Shown here one piece after another: positions 45,436 through 55,600 of a DNA stretch of 64,000 bases (positions within the stretch are counted from its first letter, which is position 1; each line of letters starts with the position of its first letter). The notes beneath the pieces were generated by a model. That model was given only the letters and a program-made list of their open reading frames with translations. It was not told the DNA's origin and searched no databases. Both the position numbers and the translations under genes were made by a program. Source of the stretch: Actinoplanes couchii. GTDB lineage: Bacteria > Actinomycetota > Actinomycetes > Mycobacteriales > Micromonosporaceae. The stretch covers positions 310,001 through 374,000 of the forward strand of contig NZ_BOMG01000042.1 in NCBI RefSeq assembly GCF_016862075.1, written 5' to 3'.

Positions 45436-47018
45436 CGACGTTCCCGGCGCAGTACGGCGGGGGAGTAGCGGGCCGGGGTCAGCGCCCACTCCTCCGGGGC
45501 GAAACCCGCCGGCAGATCCGGTCGTCGCCAGGTCTCCGGCGGGTGCCCGGGCGGCAGCCACTCACGCCGCCAGATGCCCAGGGCGAGATCCAGATCGGTC
45601 AGGGCCGGGGTGAGCCGCTCGTCCAGGGTGGTACGCAGATGCTCGGCCCACAACCGGACCCGCAGGTCACGGACCAGATCGCCGGTGGTGACGACGGTGG
45701 AGGTGATCTCGCTGTCGGTGCCGGCCATCGAGCGGCTGAAGAAGTTGGCCGAGCCGATGCAGGCGAACACGTCGTCGACCAGCATCAGCTTGGTGTGCAC
45801 GGTCAGGTTGTCGACCCGGTACATCACCACGTTGCGGCGGGCGCCGGCCGGCAGCTTGTCCAGCACCCGGCGCCGCAGATCGTGCGTGACGACCGGACGT
45901 ACCGCGCTGTCCCCGCCGTCAGCCGGATCCCGGCGACCGGAACCGACCAGGATCACCTTGACCCCGCGACAGGCCGCGGCTCGCAGGGCGCCGTACAGCT
46001 GGAACCGGGGGTCGCCGCCCGGGGCCTCGTGGAAGTACTGATCCTCGAGGTAGATGTAGCGTTCGGCGGCCCCGATCGCGGTGGCCATCGCGTGGTAGAT
46101 CTCCTGGATACCGGCCCGAACCACGTTCGCCCGGCGCATCCGGCGCAGCCCCGGATGCCGGTAGAGCATCCACGGCCGGTACGACCGGACCACCTGCACC
46201 GCGATTTCTGCCACGGGGTGCTCAGGTTGTTCCGGCACCGATGGCAGGTCCCGCGGCGCGTCCAGTGGGTTGATTACCGCACGCTCACCGCCGGACAGGT
46301 TCCGGGTGACGATCCGGGGCGGCAGCGCGGCGGTGTTCTGCCACCGGAACCGGAACGTCTCCCAGACCCGCACGGCGGCTGGCCCGTGCAACCGAGCCGC
46401 CGCATCATGCCACCCCCACCGGTGAAACCCGAGCCGCAGCCGCCGATGCGGAGAGTGGTCAAAACGAGAAGGCGAAAGATCCAGTCCGCCGACGTACGCG
46501 GTGAGCACCCCACCGTGGCGGAACACGACGAGCTTCTGGTGATTGGACCCGATCACCGGCCCCGACCAGTCCAGCAGCACCCGGTCAGCAAGCGGAGATC
46601 CGGCGGAGTCCCGGGTGGAGGGTTGCCAGGCGCGCAGGACACGAGCTGCAAGACTGTTGGCCCGAAACGGCCCGAACGGCAGCCAGGGAACCCCGCCGGA
46701 GATCTCCGCAGCGCTCAGCACGATCCGAACGTCAGCACCGTCCGCGGCTTTCTCGGCGAGCACGTCGGTGAACGGCCGATACCCGTCCTCCCCGGCGATC
46801 CGCCCACTGAGGTCAAGGTGCGGATCGGCTTGATACCCGGCGATGTAGACGGCGTCCCCGGGCTGAAGCGCCGCAATGTGCCCGGCAAGCTCGGTGAAGT
46901 AGGTGACCCCGTCGATGATCGGCTCGAACCGGGAGTTCCCGACAAACGTAGGACACGCCTCGGTGGCAGGCGGCAGATAACGCCCGATCAGTTCCCCCAG
47001 CAACGAACCATGCGGCAT
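45432..47018 (-). CDS. Phospholipase D-like protein (two HKD motifs)
   Basis: 528 residues with both catalytic motifs: SNHQKLVVFRHGG (HxK near residue 160) and VHTKLMLVDDVFACIGSANF (HxK-x4-D near residue 406), the second followed by GSANFFSRSM. The pairing gives one active site, as in PLD/cardiolipin-synthase-like enzymes that hydrolyse or transfer phosphodiester groups. No signal peptide or transmembrane helix is clear. It is 55 bp downstream of the Z1 gene on the same strand and so could be read with it, though it is not a usual member of that system. Confidence 0.9.
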   Translation of the reverse strand: MPHGSLLGELIGRYLPPATEACPTFVGNSRFEPIIDGVTYFTELAGHIAALQPGDAVYIAGYQADPHLDLSGRIAGEDGYRPFTDVLAEKAADGADVRIVLSAAEISGGVPWLPFGPFRANSLAARVLRAWQPSTRDSAGSPLADRVLLDWSGPVIGSNHQKLVVFRHGGVLTAYVGGLDLSPSRFDHSPHRRLRLGFHRWGWHDAAARLHGPAAVRVWETFRFRWQNTAALPPRIVTRNLSGGERAVINPLDAPRDLPSVPEQPEHPVAEIAVQVVRSYRPWMLYRHPGLRRMRRANVVRAGIQEIYHAMATAIGAAERYIYLEDQYFHEAPGGDPRFQLYGALRAAACRGVKVILVGSGRRDPADGGDSAVRPVVTHDLRRRVLDKLPAGARRNVVMYRVDNLTVHTKLMLVDDVFACIGSANFFSRSMAGTDSEITSTVVTTGDLVRDLRVRLWAEHLRTTLDERLTPALTDLDLALGIWRREWLPPGHPPETWRRPDLPAGFAPEEWALTPARYSPAVLRRERR

Positions 47019-47073
47019 CCGCTGATCAAACCATCGCCCGCCTTGAGAGTCGCTACCGATACCGCAGCAGCCT

Positions 47074-50016
47074 TCAGTTCTTCTTGGCCGGCTTATCTAC
47101 CGTGGCCTCCCCGGCCTTGCCCTTGACCGTCCACTCGATGAAGGGCTTGCCGTCGGGTGTGGCGGTAATCGGTGCGACCAGTGAGGTCAGGACGACGATA
47201 TCGGCGGGATCGAGGATGCCGGTGTGAGCGGCTTCCACCGGCTCGGTGGTTACATAGACCAGGAGAGCGCCGCGGTGGCCGCGAGGGTGACGCCACTGGT
47301 TGGCAGCGGGGTCATCGATCCTGGTGTCTTTGCCGGAGATGCGTTCCAGTGCATCGCGGTGTTTCGGGTCGCTACCGGGAAAGTCGTAGCGGGTCAAGCG
47401 GCGTTTGCGGGTGATGATCTGCCGTTCACCGAGGTCCGGGAGTTGACAGTTCACGCCATTGGTCAGGATCGGCCAGACCACCAGCATGTCTTCGATCTGC
47501 CCTCGTTTGACTTTGTCACGGTAGAAGTTGATGACGGGATCGACAACCTCGTGGGCGTCGGTATGCCAGCACAACGCCGTCAGAGCATTAATGAAGGTGT
47601 CACCGTCGACTATCCCGACTCGTGCCGTGAAGTACGACCGGTGCTCTAGCTCGTGTCGGCTTCGAGCCGACACGAACTTCGCTTCCGTTTGCGCGGCGGT
47701 GAGGATCGGGAGCAACGCATCGTAGTTTGCTCGACGGCCGGGTTCCTTGTCTGCCGGGCCGTAATAGTCCTTGAGACGGCCGGAGTCGCCCATCGTGTTG
47801 ACGACTGCGTTGAACATCTTGTTCGGGGCGGTGGGTCGAAGATACGGAAGGTGCTGGCTGACGATCGGCGGTACCTGCCACGGTTCGAGGATGTCCTCAT
47901 ATTCGCGGAGTCTCTCGCGGAAGGCCATCTCGTCCCGCATGAGTCCCTCGAACGCCTCGTACAGGTCCATGCGCTGTTTAGCATCGGCAGGGTCGCGCCG
48001 GATGAACAACCTGACCAGATCGCGGTAGCCGGGGCGGAAGCCGAACCAACGGCCCGCCTGCATCATGGTGTCGCCTTGTAGTGCCTTGCGGGTATAGAAG
48101 GAGACAGTCAGTCCCTCGACGGTGAAGCCACGGCTGAGTTTCGCTCCGCCGATTAGGATCCGCCATACTTTGTCCCGGTCGAAGTCGAGCGCGTACTGCT
48201 CGGCCTCGGCGTCGCTGTTCACGACTATTACCGCGTCACCCACCGTGGTGATCCGGCGAAGTGCCTCCCCGAGCGGTTCGATCAGGTCCTCGAAGGAGTC
48301 CGGGACTGGGTAATCGCCGGCCCGCGCCCGGCAAACGGGTTCGAAGTCCTTGTTCCATAGATGCTGCAGCCGGTCGAGTGCGTCCGGCGAGCTGAATGAC
48401 GCCTCTTTCCACACCTCGCGTACCAGCTTGGCCATCTTGCTGTGATCCGCGGTCTTAGTTGCTTCGTGGATCATCATTGTGTGGTGGCGGAAGCGCACCG
48501 AGTGGTGCTGTTCGCGGTACACCTTGATGGCTCCGGACAGCAGAAACGAGTCGACTGCGTCGCGGATCTCTTGGCGGCGCTCGCCGTCGGAGCTCGTCGA
48601 GTCGTCGTCCGGCGGAGGTCCGACCCGCCGGATGTAAGCGAGCTCATTGGACGTGGCCGGGTCGGTCTTCTTGTCCTCGCTGTTCCAATCGACGTCGTGG
48701 AAATCGGCGGCACCCATGTAGTTCGCCGGGCGGTCGAGCGCGATGACGAAGTTCTTCGGGTAGATGTCGCTGGCGTCCTCGGGATCGACGAAGAAGTTGG
48801 CGAAGGGCGTAGCCGTGTACATCACGAGCTGGGCGCGAGGCAGACGGGCGAGGAGACCGGTGATGGCCTTGTTGATCGCTGTTCGCTCCGGGCTCTTCCT
48901 AGGGTTCTTGGTGTTGATCGAGGCCAGATCCGACTCGTCGTCGATGATCAGGGCGGGAAGTTCGTTGAGGCTCTGCTTGAGTGGCGCGAGGTCGTCGGCC
49001 AGCTTCTGCAGCACCTTGTCGTTCTTCTTCACCACGACGAGGCGTACGTCGGCGGTCTTCAGATTCGCCGGGTCGTAGAACGGCTTACCGGGATCGCTGC
49101 GGTGCAACTCCATGCTGGTCAGACCGTGTTTGAGTCGCATGTAGTCGTCATTGAGCAAGGTCAGCCGTTTGATGACTGGGTAGCCCTTGGTCTCGAAGTC
49201 TTCGCCGTGTTCCACGAAGTTCTTGTTGAGCCAGTCCTCGTCACCGGCGTAGTCGAAATCAGTCGACGCTTCGCTCTTGATGCCGCGGACCAGGTTCTCC
49301 CGGCCGACCAGCTCTCGGTCCAGGCGTCGCTGAGTCTGCGATCGCAGGAGTTCGATCGTTCCGGTCATCACGATGATGAGCCGGTAGCCGGCGTCGATCG
49401 CTTTGGCGATCACCCCGGTGAAGTTGGCGGTCTTGCCGCTCTGTACGTAACCCACGACCAGGCCCTTGCTCTGGTACTGATGCTCGGATGCCGGGTCCGA
49501 GATACGGCCGACCACGTCGGTCGTCGCCTGGTCGAGAGCGGCCACCGAGTCGGCCGACCAGCCCCGCTTGTGGAGCAGGTAGTCACGGTAGTGAGGCCAG
49601 TAGAACGACCACTGACTCCGCCGATCCTCGTCGTACCAGGAGTTCCATTTTTCGCTGATCACTGTCGGGCGCATGACCGAGACCGGTGCGATGTGGTCGA
49701 GCCGGTCCACCACGGGCTGTGAAAGGTCGAGCAGGTCGTACATGCGGCGGCGACGTTGTACGGTCCGGGGATCTGTCGTGGCCGGTTGATCCCAGGGCGG
49801 GTTCCTTGCGAAATCCCACTCGGCCAATGTGATCGCGAGTTCGCGTACGGCCTTGTTGTCCTGCTGATTGTGCGCGTCGAGGAAGTCGAACAGTTCCTCG
49901 GTGGTAAGCGGCGCATTCTGTCCCCGTAAGCCGTTCATAGCCCCGAGCAGGGGCATCGGCCCGGACATGCGAAGGCCGCCAACCGCGAACAGGAGAGCAG
50001 AGTTCAGGTCAGTCAT
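47074..50016 (-). CDS. Z1-domain superfamily II helicase/ATPase
   Basis: 980 residues. An N-terminal helical region, then Walker A GYVQSGKTANF (Lys195), the acidic box LIIDDESDLA (~358-366), motif III-like VMYTATPFANFF, the Z1 core (VWRILIGGAKLSRGFTVEGLTVSFY) and RWFGFRPGYRDLVRLF (arginine finger region). The Z1 family always occurs with MutL/MORC-like ATPases in restriction or antiviral loci (family knowledge). Its ATG overlaps the DUF4420 stop by 8 bp. It is likely the motor of the complex. Confidence 0.95.
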   Translation of the reverse strand: MTDLNSALLFAVGGLRMSGPMPLLGAMNGLRGQNAPLTTEELFDFLDAHNQQDNKAVRELAITLAEWDFARNPPWDQPATTDPRTVQRRRRMYDLLDLSQPVVDRLDHIAPVSVMRPTVISEKWNSWYDEDRRSQWSFYWPHYRDYLLHKRGWSADSVAALDQATTDVVGRISDPASEHQYQSKGLVVGYVQSGKTANFTGVIAKAIDAGYRLIIVMTGTIELLRSQTQRRLDRELVGRENLVRGIKSEASTDFDYAGDEDWLNKNFVEHGEDFETKGYPVIKRLTLLNDDYMRLKHGLTSMELHRSDPGKPFYDPANLKTADVRLVVVKKNDKVLQKLADDLAPLKQSLNELPALIIDDESDLASINTKNPRKSPERTAINKAITGLLARLPRAQLVMYTATPFANFFVDPEDASDIYPKNFVIALDRPANYMGAADFHDVDWNSEDKKTDPATSNELAYIRRVGPPPDDDSTSSDGERRQEIRDAVDSFLLSGAIKVYREQHHSVRFRHHTMMIHEATKTADHSKMAKLVREVWKEASFSSPDALDRLQHLWNKDFEPVCRARAGDYPVPDSFEDLIEPLGEALRRITTVGDAVIVVNSDAEAEQYALDFDRDKVWRILIGGAKLSRGFTVEGLTVSFYTRKALQGDTMMQAGRWFGFRPGYRDLVRLFIRRDPADAKQRMDLYEAFEGLMRDEMAFRERLREYEDILEPWQVPPIVSQHLPYLRPTAPNKMFNAVVNTMGDSGRLKDYYGPADKEPGRRANYDALLPILTAAQTEAKFVSARSRHELEHRSYFTARVGIVDGDTFINALTALCWHTDAHEVVDPVINFYRDKVKRGQIEDMLVVWPILTNGVNCQLPDLGERQIITRKRRLTRYDFPGSDPKHRDALERISGKDTRIDDPAANQWRHPRGHRGALLVYVTTEPVEAAHTGILDPADIVVLTSLVAPITATPDGKPFIEWTVKGKAGEATVDKPAKKN

Positions 50017-50992
50017 GACTTCCTCCCATGATGAAGGCGTCCGCCGGCGGTGGTGGCGTTTCCGGAGTCAGGCTCGTCAAATCGACCGTGTAGGTCGCGC
50101 CGACGATCAGTTCGGGACGTGGGCAGGCGCTTTCGATCATCTGGCGGTTGAGTGACGGGAAATCGTCGGTCACCGAGTACGCGGCGGGAATGGTTCGCAG
50201 GCGCCAAGGCTCGCGGTAGAGGGGGCGGTCTCGCTCGCGCCAGCCCGCCATGCCGAGCGCCTGATCCAGGGAAGGAGCGGAGGGGCCCGCTGCGTCCTGC
50301 ACGTCGTCGACCAACTGTGCCAGGCTACGGCCGCTGACGCTGGTTGCTGGGGTGAGTTGCACGGAGATCAACCACAACGGTGCGCCCGGAACGGGGGCGA
50401 GCTGGTCCAGGCCGCTGATGGTGTGCTTGCGGCGTTCGGTACGGGTGGTCTTGATCTCGCAGGTGAAATCGGCGAAGACGAAGTCGTGCTCGTTCGCGGC
50501 ATACCCTTTCCATGCCTCGACGGCGGCAGCCGGACCGAGTTGCCGGATGCATGCCTCCAGGAAGATCATCTCGCCGTAGAGACCAGCCTGCTTCTCGGCG
50601 GACAGAGCGCCGACCCGTGCCAGCAACTCGCCGAGAGTGGACAGCGCGGCGTGTACGGCAGCCGGGAACGACAGGCCGTCCTGCTGGATCAGGTCGGCGA
50701 TGTCGCTGACCAGGAGGTATGCCTCGTATTCGTTGTCGGTGTATCGCACCACGATCTCAGCCCAGGGTGTGCTGGCGTCGTCGACGATGCCGGTCCGGAC
50801 GTTCTCGTACTGGCCGGTGTCGGGAGCGTCAGCGCCGTCATGCGGTGTGCGTAGCGCGATCTCGTGCAACAGCGGGTCGAACTCGATCCGGCACGCTGGC
50901 TCGCCGGGAATCGCGATGGTTGCCGGAACGCCGGTCAGGTAGTCGCCGAGCCCGTCGCGGGAGAGGTGCCGGTCGCGGGCCGTGACGGTCAT
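50009..50992 (-). CDS. PD-(D/E)XK motif protein, DUF4420
   Basis: 327 residues. The GLYGEMIFLEACIRQLGP segment and HDFVFADFTCEIKTTRTERRKH hold the nuclease core: Asp170 and/or Asp175 and the E179-x-K181 pair of PD-(D/E)XK. This is the DUF4420 family, found between MutL-like and Z1 genes. It is the presumed DNA-cutting component. ATGA overlap with the Hsp90-like gene upstream and 8-bp overlap with Z1 downstream fix the operon. Confidence 0.93.
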   Translation of the reverse strand: MTVTARDRHLSRDGLGDYLTGVPATIAIPGEPACRIEFDPLLHEIALRTPHDGADAPDTGQYENVRTGIVDDASTPWAEIVVRYTDNEYEAYLLVSDIADLIQQDGLSFPAAVHAALSTLGELLARVGALSAEKQAGLYGEMIFLEACIRQLGPAAAVEAWKGYAANEHDFVFADFTCEIKTTRTERRKHTISGLDQLAPVPGAPLWLISVQLTPATSVSGRSLAQLVDDVQDAAGPSAPSLDQALGMAGWRERDRPLYREPWRLRTIPAAYSVTDDFPSLNRQMIESACPRPELIVGATYTVDLTSLTPETPPPPADAFIMGGSHD

Positions 50993-52515
50993 CGGGATCC
51001 GTTGTCGCGGTACTGGGACTCGGCCCGGATGGCGGCGGATAGAACCGCCGACCACATCTCCAGGAGGTCCTTGTCCCGCGGCCCCCATACGCTGCCCTTG
51101 AAGTGGTCCTCGGTCAGCAGGAACATCAGCGTCTTCACCAGCGGCGCGTCGCTCATCCCGGTGTTCCCGCCGTTCAGTGCCGTCCGGTAGTGCTTGTTAA
51201 GGTTTATCACCCGCTCCACGCGGTCGAGTTCGAAGAACTTCTCTGTGGCCATCGCCTTCCAGCGGATCTCGACCGGCCCTTCCTCGGTGCGCAGCGGCAC
51301 CTCGGCGCGGATGACGCGCCGGACGTCCTCGTGCAGGCCCTTGGACGGCTCGGCGATCGGCCGGCGGCGGTGGTGTCGGCGCCGGGACTCGGTGAGGACC
51401 GACTCGGCATGCGTCAGATAGTCGGTGAAGGTGGTCTGTTCGCCGTTATGAGCGGCTGCCGCGTGTACGAGGGCCGCCTGAAACTCGTGGGTGAACAGGA
51501 CTCCACTCTTCTCCGGGTTTAGCCGGACCAGGTCGGATACTGCGGCAAAATCGTCGATCATCACCCGTGCCAGGGCGCGGTCCTTGCCGCTGGCGGTCAC
51601 GTGGTTCCAGCCGCCCGCCTGAAGCAGACGATCATTGCGATAGAGGAAGAAGCCCTGGAACTCGGCGCCCTCCCGGCCGTAGAGACGAAACTCGGGACCG
51701 CTCAACTTCGGAGGGAGGATGTAGCAGGACAGTTCCACGGCACGTTGCCCGACAACGGCGGTCAACTTCCTCGGGTAACCGTCGACGGCGGTGGCACGAT
51801 GCCCGAACGGGTCGATCGGTGTGATCGGCTCCGGGATGCCGGCCCGCCCCCGTAGGAGGTCGAACACTTCCAGATCGATCCGTAGTCGGCGATCGTCGAG
51901 CAATCGGTGGTAGACCAGGCCCAGGTGCAGGCGAAGGCGGGTCTTGGTCTCCTCCAACCAGTGGGTGAGCCCGGCGTGTGAGGTCTGCGGAAATCTGGTG
52001 TCGGTCCAGTGCACGAGGGTTCCGGTGGTGCCGCTGATGCGTTCCAGCAGCACATCGAGTTCGTGCCGGACCGTGCCGGGGGCGATCACGTCGCAGCCGT
52101 AGTCCCGCTGCACGTCGTTGCGGCGGAGCCTGCGGCAGTGTGTCTCCCCGGATGCCGGGCGGGTGGTCAGGGTCAGCGTGTCGGCGTGGCTGAACGACGC
52201 CGCCTTCAGTCCGATGCCGAAGTGACCCTGATCGCGGTCGCTGTATGCGCGTTGTCGGCCGAGGCGCATCGCCTCGTCCGCCTGCGGGCCGTCCAGCCCT
52301 TGGCCGTCATCGACGATACGCAGGCCGACGGGTTGCCCGTGGTCGGTGTCGAAGCGGACCAGAACCCGGCTTGCGCCCGCGTCGATGCTGTTGTCGATGA
52401 GGTCCGCGATGGCCGATTCCACGGTGTGGTGGGTGCCCAGGCTCTTCACGACACCGGGATCCGGCTCGAGGATCTTCCGTTCCAGGACATCGTCCCCGAT
52501 GTGAATCGGACTCAC
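50989..52515 (-). CDS. Hsp90/MutL-like GHKL ATPase
   Basis: 508 residues from GTG 52515. The Bergerat fold is intact: N-box SAIADLIDNSIDAGAS, G1 VDDGQGLDG, G2 GHFGIGLKAASFSHAD, and an S/T element (SGTTGTLVHWTD). A C-terminal S5-like domain and a basic tail follow. This is the MutL/MORC-type ATPase of the Z1-DUF4420 cassette; ATP-driven dimer clamping of DNA is known for the superfamily. It is the first gene of the operon. The 147-bp gap to the giant helicase holds both divergent promoters. Confidence 0.95.
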   Translation of the reverse strand: MSPIHIGDDVLERKILEPDPGVVKSLGTHHTVESAIADLIDNSIDAGASRVLVRFDTDHGQPVGLRIVDDGQGLDGPQADEAMRLGRQRAYSDRDQGHFGIGLKAASFSHADTLTLTTRPASGETHCRRLRRNDVQRDYGCDVIAPGTVRHELDVLLERISGTTGTLVHWTDTRFPQTSHAGLTHWLEETKTRLRLHLGLVYHRLLDDRRLRIDLEVFDLLRGRAGIPEPITPIDPFGHRATAVDGYPRKLTAVVGQRAVELSCYILPPKLSGPEFRLYGREGAEFQGFFLYRNDRLLQAGGWNHVTASGKDRALARVMIDDFAAVSDLVRLNPEKSGVLFTHEFQAALVHAAAAHNGEQTTFTDYLTHAESVLTESRRRHHRRRPIAEPSKGLHEDVRRVIRAEVPLRTEEGPVEIRWKAMATEKFFELDRVERVINLNKHYRTALNGGNTGMSDAPLVKTLMFLLTEDHFKGSVWGPRDKDLLEMWSAVLSAAIRAESQYRDNGSR

Positions 52516-52662
52516 GAAAAAGACTGTAGGTGCAGGCCCCTGACGCAGGCCCCAGTTGGCGAAATCAGCGGCCGGGCAACACCGATATCGCTTCGGCGAC
52601 CTCCGAGTTGGGTCACGCTGGGTGAGTCTGTCGTGCCGGTCGGGTCGGCGAGAGGAATCGGC

Positions 52663-55600
52663 GTGAACAGTGACGTCTTCGAGCCGGTGAAGCTGGAAGC
52701 CCACTGGCTGAAGGTGCAACTACACCTACAGCCCGCTATCAACCTGGCGCTTGTTCACAACCGGGTTCCACCGGTGAGGCGGCTGAGGATCGACAACCGG
52801 GGACCGGATGCGATCGAAGGGCTCGAAGTGAGTCTGGCGATCGACGGCCCGGACGGAGCGCTCTGCGAGCCCTGGCGCGACGGCGTTCCCACGATGCGTG
52901 GATGGAAGACCTGGGGTGACTTCACCTCCTTCGGGCCGGACGTTGCTGTGCTCCGCGGCACGAACGAGGCCTTCCCAGTCGAATACCGGCTCACCGTCGC
53001 ACGCCGGGGGCATCCGGATCTCCTGGCATCGATACCGTCTCTAGTCCTCGCCCACGACGAGTGGTTCAACAGTCCGCTGCTGTTCGACACGCTGGCTGCC
53101 TTCGTGCAGCCCAACACGGCCGCGGTCGACGCGGTTCTCCGCACCGCGGCGCAGATCATGGTCGACACCACCGGCTCGGGCTCGATGGACGGGTATCAGA
53201 GTGGGCCTGGCCGGGCCGCCAACATCGCGGGCGCGATCTACGAAGCGCTCCGGCAATCGGGAATCCACTACCGACAGTCAGCCGCCTCGTTCGAGAAAAG
53301 CGGCCAGAAGATCCGGACCACGGCAGCAGTCCTGGAAGGCCGTCTGGGTAACTGTGTCGACCTCTCCGTCACGTACGCCGCCTGCCTCGAACAGGCAGGT
53401 CTGCGGCCGCTGATATGGCTGCTCGACGGTCATGCGATTGCCGGCTTCCTGACGGTCGAGGGCCATCTGCCGACGGCCGTGATAACCGAGGCCAATCTAC
53501 TCATCTCGATGGTCGAATCCGGCCGGGCCGTTCCGGTCGAGCTGACCGCGGTCGGGCCCGGGACGAACTCGCTGGATTTTCCGGCGGCGGTGCAGGCCGG
53601 CCTCGGACACTTCCGTGACGGTCGATCCGCATTACATGGTGTCGTCGACATCCATCAGGCCCATCGCAACGGGGTGCGTCCCCTACCGTCCCGGGAATCG
53701 ATGTCATCACCGCAGATACCGGAGGCCGGCGCCGTCCCATCCGGCCAGGGGTCGATCGAACTCCCGCCCGGTGCCGCCCGTGTGTGGGTCGAGGACCGCG
53801 CCGCCGATGAGGAGTTGCCTGAGGAACAGGACGACTCTCCGCTGCGTATCCAGCAGTGGAAGAGGGCACTGCTCGACCTCAGCCTCCGCAACCCGCTACT
53901 GAGTCTGCCGACACGGGGCAAAGGACTCGGGCTGCACGTCGCTGCGGGAGGTCTGGCTCTGCTCGACGACCTCATCCACGCCGGCAAACGCCTGGAGGTC
54001 GTGCCGCAGGACCAGATCAGTCACCTCGATGAACTGGCCGGTGCGCGGCGTGCGATGAATCTCGATGCAGATGTGGTCACCCAGTTGCTCCGAGACGATC
54101 ACCGGATCTTCGGCGCAGTGGACGAGAAACGCTATCGCACCGTCATGCGCGGACTCCAGCGTGACGCCCGCACGATGGAACAGGAGACCGGTGGCAACTA
54201 TCTCTATCTGACCATCGGCACCCTGGTTCACCCCAAGGCCAGGGGAGGCGAGGCCCACGCACCACTGTTCCTTCTGCCGGTTCGGATCGAGGGCGGTACC
54301 GGCCGTCTTGCGTACCACCTCGTCGTCGACGGCTCACAGGTGGCGTCGGCGAATCAGTGCCTGGTCGAATGGCTGCGGGTCCGGCACGGTGTGCAGATCG
54401 CCGAGCTGGAGCGCCCGATTCGCGACGAACACGGGCTGGACATCCCGAAGACGCTGGCGGCGATCCGGGAGCACCTGGTCCTGAACCGCCTGAACTATCG
54501 CATCGACGAGATCGCCAGCCTGCGCCTGCTGCAGTTCTCCACAGTCCAGCTCTGGCGCGACCTTCGAGACCACTGGCCGGTCTTCATGGCCAACCCGGTC
54601 GTCCGTCACCTGGTGGAGTCGACCGGAGCGACCTTCGACGACCCTCTCGGCGACCCGGCCGACCTCACCGTCGACGAGAGCCGCCTGCACCTCCCGATCC
54701 CGGCCGACGGATCACAGATGCAGGCCATCGTCACGGCCGAGCGCGGCTACTCGTTCGTGCTCGAAGGACCTCCTGGCACGGGCAAGTCCCAGACGATCAC
54801 CAACCTCATCGCCACCGCTATCACCCGCGGCCGGTCGGTGCTGTTCGTGGCGGAGAAGCAGGCTGCCCTGGAGGTAGTCAAGAGCCGGCTCGCGTCAATC
54901 GGGCTTGCCCCATTCACGCTCGACCTGCACGGTCGGACGCAGTCGATGAATGCGATCCGCGAGCAGCTGTATCAGTCGTTGGAGCAGGCCGACCGCGGTG
55001 ACGCGACCACCTGGACCGCAGTGGAATCCGCCTACCGGGCCAAACTGTCGGCGCTTGCCCGATATCCGGAGCGGCTCCATACCCGGAGCAGCGCGGGCTG
55101 GACGGCGTGGTCCGCGTTCGAGGCAGTCCTCGTATACGGCGAAGGCCCCACCGCGGTGATCCCGGCCGGATTCCTGGACGTGGCCGCACCGGATCGCGAA
55201 CGGGTTGAGCGCAACCTCGAGGATTTCGTCGCTGTGGCACAGTCGACCCAGTTGCGGTACGGCCATCCGTGGGCCTTGAGTGGTCTGCGTGGCGTCGACG
55301 GTCTCGACCAGACTGCATTGCACACGATTGCCGGCGACTTGGAGAAGGCCCGCGCTCATGTGATGAGCCGTCCGGAACTCGCTGCCTGCATCAAGCGTCT
55401 CGCCGAGCCCGGCGCGCTCACCACATTCCAACCGGCCGCCCGGCTCACGGCGGCGGGCCGGCTGCCGGACCGCGTGGCGACCCAGCGAGCGCGCGAGCCC
55501 GGCTGGGATGGTCAGGTCGCTCAGCTGGGAGCGGATCTGCAGCAGTTCCGCCGGGATCACGAGGACGAGTTGCGGGACTTCCAGCTCGGCCTGTTGTCGG

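Noticed and set aside
47074..52515. Assignment as a complete MZA system
   Set aside because: No AIPR-domain gene or DNA methylase is visible in the window, so only a variant or related system can be claimed.
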